From NCBI GenBank assembly GCA_049509515.1, contig JBEKZV010000013.1:62001-126000 (forward strand): a DNA stretch of 64,000 nt, given 5' to 3'. The DNA comes from JBEKCP01 sp049509515. GTDB taxonomy: Bacteria; Planctomycetota; Planctomycetia; Pirellulales; Thermoguttaceae. The notes under the pieces were generated by a model. The model was given only the letters and a program-made list of their open reading frames with translations. It was not told where the DNA came from and made no database searches. This document shows positions 59,573 to 64,000 of the stretch, piece by piece (position 1 is the first letter of the stretch; the number at the start of each line of letters is the position of its first letter). The translations under genes were made by a program, and so were the position numbers.

Positions 59573-62464
59573 TCAGCGTTGGACCGGGGGGCGGGAGGCG
59601 GAGGCCTCGGCCGGCTCGGTCCGCTTGGCCACCACCTCGCGCAACAGGGTGTGGAGCCGCGCGTCGTTGGGCCTCCGCTGGAGGCACCAGCTCAGGTGGG
59701 GCTGGGCGTCGGGGTAACGGCCGGCGGCCACCAGGCACCGCGCCGCCTCGTAGCGGGCGGGAAAGTGGGAGGGGTCGGCCCGCGCGGCCTGCTCGACGGC
59801 CTCGAGCTCGCCGGCCCCGTCGCCCATCTGGTTGCACAGCGACGCGGCCTCGAGCCAGGCCCGCGCACTGGCCGTCCCCCGCAGCCGGGCCGCTTCGGAT
59901 TGGGCCACCTCCCGATAGAAGCGCCGCAGCTCGGTCAACTGGTCGAGGATCCACGTGTGTGCGACGGCCAGTTCCTCATCACCGCTCGAAGGCACGGCCT
60001 GGGTACACTGGCGGTAGATCTGGCGGAGCGGCTCCGACTGGGCCGGCTCCGCCCACTTTGCATAGCGGGCGTGCAGCACGCGCAGCGCGTCCAAATCCGG
60101 CTGGAAGGCCGCCAGAAGACCCTCGACGGGGATGCGGCCGGCCAACGAGTCGATGATCCGCATCCGGTGGGCGAGGCTGTTCTGGAACGCCTTCCGCCAG
60201 TAATCCAGCGCCAGCGGCAGGTTGCCGGCCTGGGCCGCCTGCCGGCCGGCCACCAGCAGCACGTCGCCGTCGTTGGGGCGGACCGCCAGGGCCTGGGCGA
60301 TGTAAGCCGCCCGGGCCACCGTACACTCCGGTCCCTCGAGAAAGCACAACTGGGCCAACAGGAGGTAGCCTTCGCCCTCCAGGGGGCTCAGGGAGACGGC
60401 CGCGCGGGCATGCTCGCGGGCGCGACTCAAGTCCGACCGCCGCTCGCCCACCGCCCGTGCCAGCCACTCGGCCACCGCTGCCGGCGAAGCGAAGCCCGCC
60501 GCCACGGCCGCCTCGCTGATTTCGGCCAGCGGCATGGCGTTCGACGAGGTCGTCTGGGCAAGATCGAAATTGCGGAGGTAGGCCTCGGCCAGGCGGAGGT
60601 GAGCGCGGGCGTGGTCAGGCTCCCAGCGGAGCACTTCCTCCAACTCGGTGATTTGTTGCAGCGTGGCGGCCTTGGCTGCCGGGGCACCCGCTTGCGGGTC
60701 GGAGGCGGCGGGCAAGTCCGGCTTCGGCTTGAGAGCAGCCGCCTCGACGGCGGCGTTCTCCAGTCGGAGATAAGCGTCCCAATGGACCTGGGCCACGGTG
60801 GGACTGAGGCAGCCGGCCACCCCCCACGCCCCGGCAAGGGTCAACGCCAAGATGGCCGCCAGCCCGGCGGGCCGGGGCATCGCGACCGTCCGGAATCGCC
60901 GGCCGGACGAGTCGCGGGCCAGTTGCCACAGGCGGTAAGCGGCGGCGGCCTGGAGCGCGACCAGCAGCATGCAGGCCGGCACGTACCAGACGAAATCCAC
61001 AAGGGCGTGGGCGGCGTCGGCGGCCAGACTGGCCGAGACGGCTCCAGCACACAGCAGGATGCGGCGGGCGTCTTGGCCTGTGTGCGGGTCCTTGCAATCG
61101 GCCTGCCGCACCGCGGAGGTGCCCTGGGGTGGGTCGCGCGGCGCGGTCCGCAGATTCGCAGCCGCGGCCCGCAAGGCCCCGATGCACCAGAACGCCGCCA
61201 GTCCGATCCCTGCGGTCATCAGCCCCAGGCCGACGACGCCGGTTTCCAAGAGTAATTGCAGGGGGCTGTTCTCGGCATGGGTATATTCGCAGCCGGGGGA
61301 GGTCTCCATGTACATGGGGTAGACTTCGGCGTGGCTGCCGACGCCGGAGCCCAGCGGCAGGAAGTGGGGCACGGCCTTGGCATCGGCAGTCCAGATCGCG
61401 CGGCGGCTGCGATGGGCGTCCACGGCCTCCAGCGAGCCGGCAGTCAGATCCCCGAGCCGCGACTGGACCTTGTCGTAGCCGTGGATGGTCAGGGCGGCGG
61501 CGGTCAACAGGGCCATGGCTGCCAGACCCAGCACGGTGCGACGCCCCAGCAGTTGGGCCCGACAACCGACGGCGACCGCTACCGAGGCGGCCAGCAGCAG
61601 GGCCACCGCGCCGCCGCGGGAGAGCGACATCAGCCCCGCAAACACGACGACGGCCAGCCCCAGCAGGCGGAAGGCGGAGGAATCGAAGGCTTCGCCCTTC
61701 CGCCGCCGGCGGATGCCGTCCGGCTCTTTCCGCGCCAGCGTGGCGGACTGGATCCATGCCAACAGCGGGCCCAGCCCAAGGGCGAGGAAGTGGGCGAAGT
61801 GGTTGCGGTTGCTGAAGCTGCCTTTGACCGCCTCGGAGGCGAGGGAGAAGGGGTGGTCGTAGAACCACAGGTACTGGTCGCTGCCGGTGGCCCATTGCAC
61901 CAGTGCCAGGCTGGCGATGGCCACCACCGACACGGCAATGCCCGCCAGCAGCCGCTCGACGTCCTCGAGGATCTTGATCCGCTGCACGGCGACCAGCACC
62001 AGCAGGGCATAAGCGAGGTAGAGGGGAATGGCGGCGCGGGTCGCCGTCGGGCAGAGCGACGCGCAGGACCACACGCCCAGGCTGGTGCCGGGCTCGGCCT
62101 GCGCCGTCCACAGCGGCAGGACCTGGCAGGCGGTGGGCGAAAGGCGGGCCAGGATCGCATCGCCCAGCGGAGCCACCTGGAGGACCAGCAGGACCAAGCC
62201 CGCCGGCAAGAGCCAATCGGCCGGCGAGCGCCGCCAACGGAACTCGCCCCGGGAAGCCTGGCGGAACATCCAGGCCAGCGCGGCGACCGTGGCCGCGGCC
62301 ACCAGGAGGAGGTGTCCGAGGGCGTGCCGCCCGCCCATTGCCAGCGGCACGGCGAAGATGCACACGGCCAGCGCGGCGTCGACTACCGTCAGGAGCGCCG
62401 TCTGGACCTGGTCGGTGCGGCGGCCGCTTTGGGATTTTCGCCGGGTTGCTTCGGAGGAAGGCAT
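59573..62464 (-). CDS. O-antigen ligase-like membrane protein with TPR C-terminus (963 aa)
   Basis: An exopolysaccharide polymerase/ligase of the Wzy_C/O-antigen-ligase type. About 12 membrane helices fill residues 20-560. The family loop is near LMSLSRGGAVALLLAAS and HAENSPLQLLLETGVVGLG. After a linker the C-terminus (about 620-955) is a TPR-like helical domain (LEEVLRWEPDHARAHLRLAEAYL). Such fusions occur in planctomycetes. The gene lies 28 bases after the tyrosine kinase, on the same strand. Confidence 0.87.
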   Translation of the reverse strand: MPSSEATRRKSQSGRRTDQVQTALLTVVDAALAVCIFAVPLAMGGRHALGHLLLVAAATVAALAWMFRQASRGEFRWRRSPADWLLPAGLVLLVLQVAPLGDAILARLSPTACQVLPLWTAQAEPGTSLGVWSCASLCPTATRAAIPLYLAYALLVLVAVQRIKILEDVERLLAGIAVSVVAIASLALVQWATGSDQYLWFYDHPFSLASEAVKGSFSNRNHFAHFLALGLGPLLAWIQSATLARKEPDGIRRRRKGEAFDSSAFRLLGLAVVVFAGLMSLSRGGAVALLLAASVAVAVGCRAQLLGRRTVLGLAAMALLTAAALTIHGYDKVQSRLGDLTAGSLEAVDAHRSRRAIWTADAKAVPHFLPLGSGVGSHAEVYPMYMETSPGCEYTHAENSPLQLLLETGVVGLGLMTAGIGLAAFWCIGALRAAAANLRTAPRDPPQGTSAVRQADCKDPHTGQDARRILLCAGAVSASLAADAAHALVDFVWYVPACMLLVALQAAAAYRLWQLARDSSGRRFRTVAMPRPAGLAAILALTLAGAWGVAGCLSPTVAQVHWDAYLRLENAAVEAAALKPKPDLPAASDPQAGAPAAKAATLQQITELEEVLRWEPDHARAHLRLAEAYLRNFDLAQTTSSNAMPLAEISEAAVAAGFASPAAVAEWLARAVGERRSDLSRAREHARAAVSLSPLEGEGYLLLAQLCFLEGPECTVARAAYIAQALAVRPNDGDVLLVAGRQAAQAGNLPLALDYWRKAFQNSLAHRMRIIDSLAGRIPVEGLLAAFQPDLDALRVLHARYAKWAEPAQSEPLRQIYRQCTQAVPSSGDEELAVAHTWILDQLTELRRFYREVAQSEAARLRGTASARAWLEAASLCNQMGDGAGELEAVEQAARADPSHFPARYEAARCLVAAGRYPDAQPHLSWCLQRRPNDARLHTLLREVVAKRTEPAEASASRPPVQR

Positions 62465-62492
62465 CGCGTCACCTTGAAATCTTCATGGTGCG

Positions 62493-63998
62493 TCAGGCGG
62501 CGCGGCGCGGGACGATCCCCGCGGCCGAGAGCCGCGGACCGCCCGTCCCCAAGCGCGGGGCAACGCCGGCGTCGATCGCATCCAGTTCCAACCCCTCGTC
62601 GGCCGGGGACTGGTGGCCGTTTTCGCCGGCCTGCTCCGGGGCAGCTTCGGCGGCCTCGTCCTTGCCGTAAGTGCCGTCGCGGCTGCCGTAGCCGGAGCCG
62701 TACCCGTAGCCGGAGCCGTACCCGTAGCCGTATCCATATCCGGTGCTGTAGCCGTAGTACCCGCGGTCGCTGTTGGCCACGACGCGGTTGATGATGATGC
62801 CCGCCAGCGGGACCTTCATGGCCGCGAGCATTTCGACGGCGCGGAGGACCTGCCGGCGGCGGTTTTTTTCGGGCTGTACCACCAGCAGCGCGCCGTCCAT
62901 CAGGTGCCCGAGGACGGCCACGTCGCTCGTGACGAGCGTGGGGGGGCAGTCGACCAGGACCTGGTCGTAGGCGGTCTCGGCCCAGGCCAATAGCTCGGCG
63001 AATCGCCCTCCGGAGAGCACCTCGGTGGGGTTAGGCATGCGGGCACCGGAGGGAATCACGTCCAGCCCTTCCAACGGCGTGTGGCGGACGCACTCCGCCG
63101 CCGCGGCGGCGATTTCGGTTTCCCCGCGGAGCAGGCGCGACAGCCCGTCCATGCTCCGCATGGCCAGCAGGTTGGTCAGTCCGGGCCGGCGGAGGTCGGC
63201 GTCGATCAAGAGGGTGCGTTTTCCGGCCTGGGCGCAGCAGACGGCCAGGTTCACCAGCACGGTGGTCTTGCCGTCGCCCGGCTCCGCGCTGGAAATGATC
63301 AGCCGGCGGGTCTCGCGGTCGGAGAGGGCCAGCGCCGTGCGGAGGGTGCGGAAGGCCTCGCTCTGCGGCGAGTCGGGGGTGACGTGCAAGTGGACGCCCT
63401 CCAGGCCCGCGGTGTCGTTGTCCTCCAAACGGCGAATGATGGTCAGCACGGGGGCCCCGAGCTGCCGCTGCAGCTCCTCGAGCGAGCGGAAGCGGTCGTC
63501 CAGTACGTCCAGGACGCAGACCAACAGCAGGCCGGCCCCGAGGCCTCCCGCCAGCACCATCACCAGGACGGTGCGGGGGTTGGGGGAAATCGGATTGTCG
63601 TTGGCTTTCGGCTCCTCCAGGAGCGACGTGCGGACCTCGGCGCCTTCATGTTTCAGGTCCATGTTGGCGATGCGGCTCGACAGGGCGTCGTGGAGATTCC
63701 GCAGCCAGCCGAGGTCGTGCTGGATGATCTCCAACCGGGCGAACTGGCCGTTGTGTTGGACGGCTTCGTCCCGCGCCTGCTCGAAGCGAACCCGCAGGGC
63801 ACGTTCCAGCTCCCGCGCCTCGTTGAGCTTCTGTTGGACCATCTGGACGAGCATCGGGCCGAGCTGGACGGTCTGCACCTCGGCCAAGCGTTGCTTGGCG
63901 CGGTCCTGATACTCCTGGAGGTACTGCTCGCCAAGGCGGATCTTCTCGATCTTGGCGAGGACCTCGGGATGGGCCGGCCCGAGGGTCTCCTGCAGGGC
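62493..63998 (-). CDS. Wzc-like tyrosine autokinase (5' end beyond window)
   Basis: A polysaccharide co-polymerase/BY-kinase (Wzc/CapB type) that controls chain length. Visible in order: coiled-coil and Wzz-like part, 'VLVMVLAGGLGAGLLLVCVLD' as the second membrane helix, Walker A GDGKTTVLVNL (with SSAEPGDGKTT), Walker A' LIDADLRRPGL, Walker B VLVDCPP, and a C-terminal tyrosine tail of YGYGYG type with about 15 Tyr. The frame is open to the end of the window, so the N-terminal membrane part is missing. Confidence 0.92.
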   Translation of the reverse strand, partial: ALQETLGPAHPEVLAKIEKIRLGEQYLQEYQDRAKQRLAEVQTVQLGPMLVQMVQQKLNEARELERALRVRFEQARDEAVQHNGQFARLEIIQHDLGWLRNLHDALSSRIANMDLKHEGAEVRTSLLEEPKANDNPISPNPRTVLVMVLAGGLGAGLLLVCVLDVLDDRFRSLEELQRQLGAPVLTIIRRLEDNDTAGLEGVHLHVTPDSPQSEAFRTLRTALALSDRETRRLIISSAEPGDGKTTVLVNLAVCCAQAGKRTLLIDADLRRPGLTNLLAMRSMDGLSRLLRGETEIAAAAAECVRHTPLEGLDVIPSGARMPNPTEVLSGGRFAELLAWAETAYDQVLVDCPPTLVTSDVAVLGHLMDGALLVVQPEKNRRRQVLRAVEMLAAMKVPLAGIIINRVVANSDRGYYGYSTGYGYGYGYGSGYGYGSGYGSRDGTYGKDEAAEAAPEQAGENGHQSPADEGLELDAIDAGVAPRLGTGGPRLSAAGIVPRRAA

Positions 63999-64000
63999 CC

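Overview
The window is high-GC bacterial chromosome that looks like a planctomycete, most likely of the Pirellulales type. The signs are several PQQ-propeller (BamB-like) exported proteins, three HtrA-like proteins in a row, an LE-R-ELL motif at the start of a secreted RTX-like protein, a DUF1559 pilin-like remnant, a MoxR/DUF58/multi-VWA cluster, and gaps full of short palindromes and heptamer arrays. This is inferred from gene content, not from a marker gene. I saw no rRNA, tRNA or CRISPR array.

Layout. 1-537: start of a LolD/MacB-type ABC ATPase, cut by the window edge. 745-4268: two paralogous exported PQQ-propeller proteins. 4294-6649: two small toxin-antitoxin cassettes (MazF-like, BrnT-like) around about 1 kb of repeat-rich DNA. 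6777-26911: about 20 kb on one strand, read from 26911 down: prenyltransferase-fold protein, MoxR ATPase, DUF58, BatA/VWA protein, second VWA protein, DUF4175-like membrane protein, KGE-repeat coiled-coil protein, helical exported protein, NPCBM protein, catalytic HtrA protease, and two HtrA-like proteins that lack the catalytic residues. Many junctions overlap by 4 bases or are 1-4 bases apart, so it reads as one functional unit: a chaperone-like ATPase, three VWA/MIDAS adaptors and an envelope protease/pseudoprotease set. 27130-32199: a 1689-residue TPR plus PQQ-propeller protein.

32627-48000: mostly housekeeping. HU-like protein, Maf, two pseudouridine synthases, a Ser/Thr kinase, YacP/NYN, pyrC, pyrB, pyrK, rpsT, a TPR protein, a class-V aminotransferase and coaD. 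47735-51679: serpin, ParE-type toxin-antitoxin pair, and McsB/McsA (protein-arginine kinase and its activator). 51930-55260: trpE, a small membrane protein, and an enolase-superfamily protein that lacks both catalytic lysines. 55394-57666: a decay zone with an orphan antitoxin and truncated RelE toxin, a lower-GC lipoprotein, tandem and dispersed repeats, and a 5'-truncated DUF1559 gene. 57667-64000: an RTX-repeat protein with a C-terminal module like those of polymorphic toxins, then (opposite strand) an O-antigen-ligase/TPR protein and a Wzc-like tyrosine autokinase cut by the window end, together an exopolysaccharide locus.

Most notable: the MoxR-VWA-HtrA cluster with its pseudoenzymes; palindromic repeats that sit in frame inside coding sequences, including signal peptides; leaderless-looking promoters on toxin-antitoxin cassettes; and the enolase-fold and RTX/toxin-like proteins near 54-59 kb. 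All function calls come from reading motifs, without database search.
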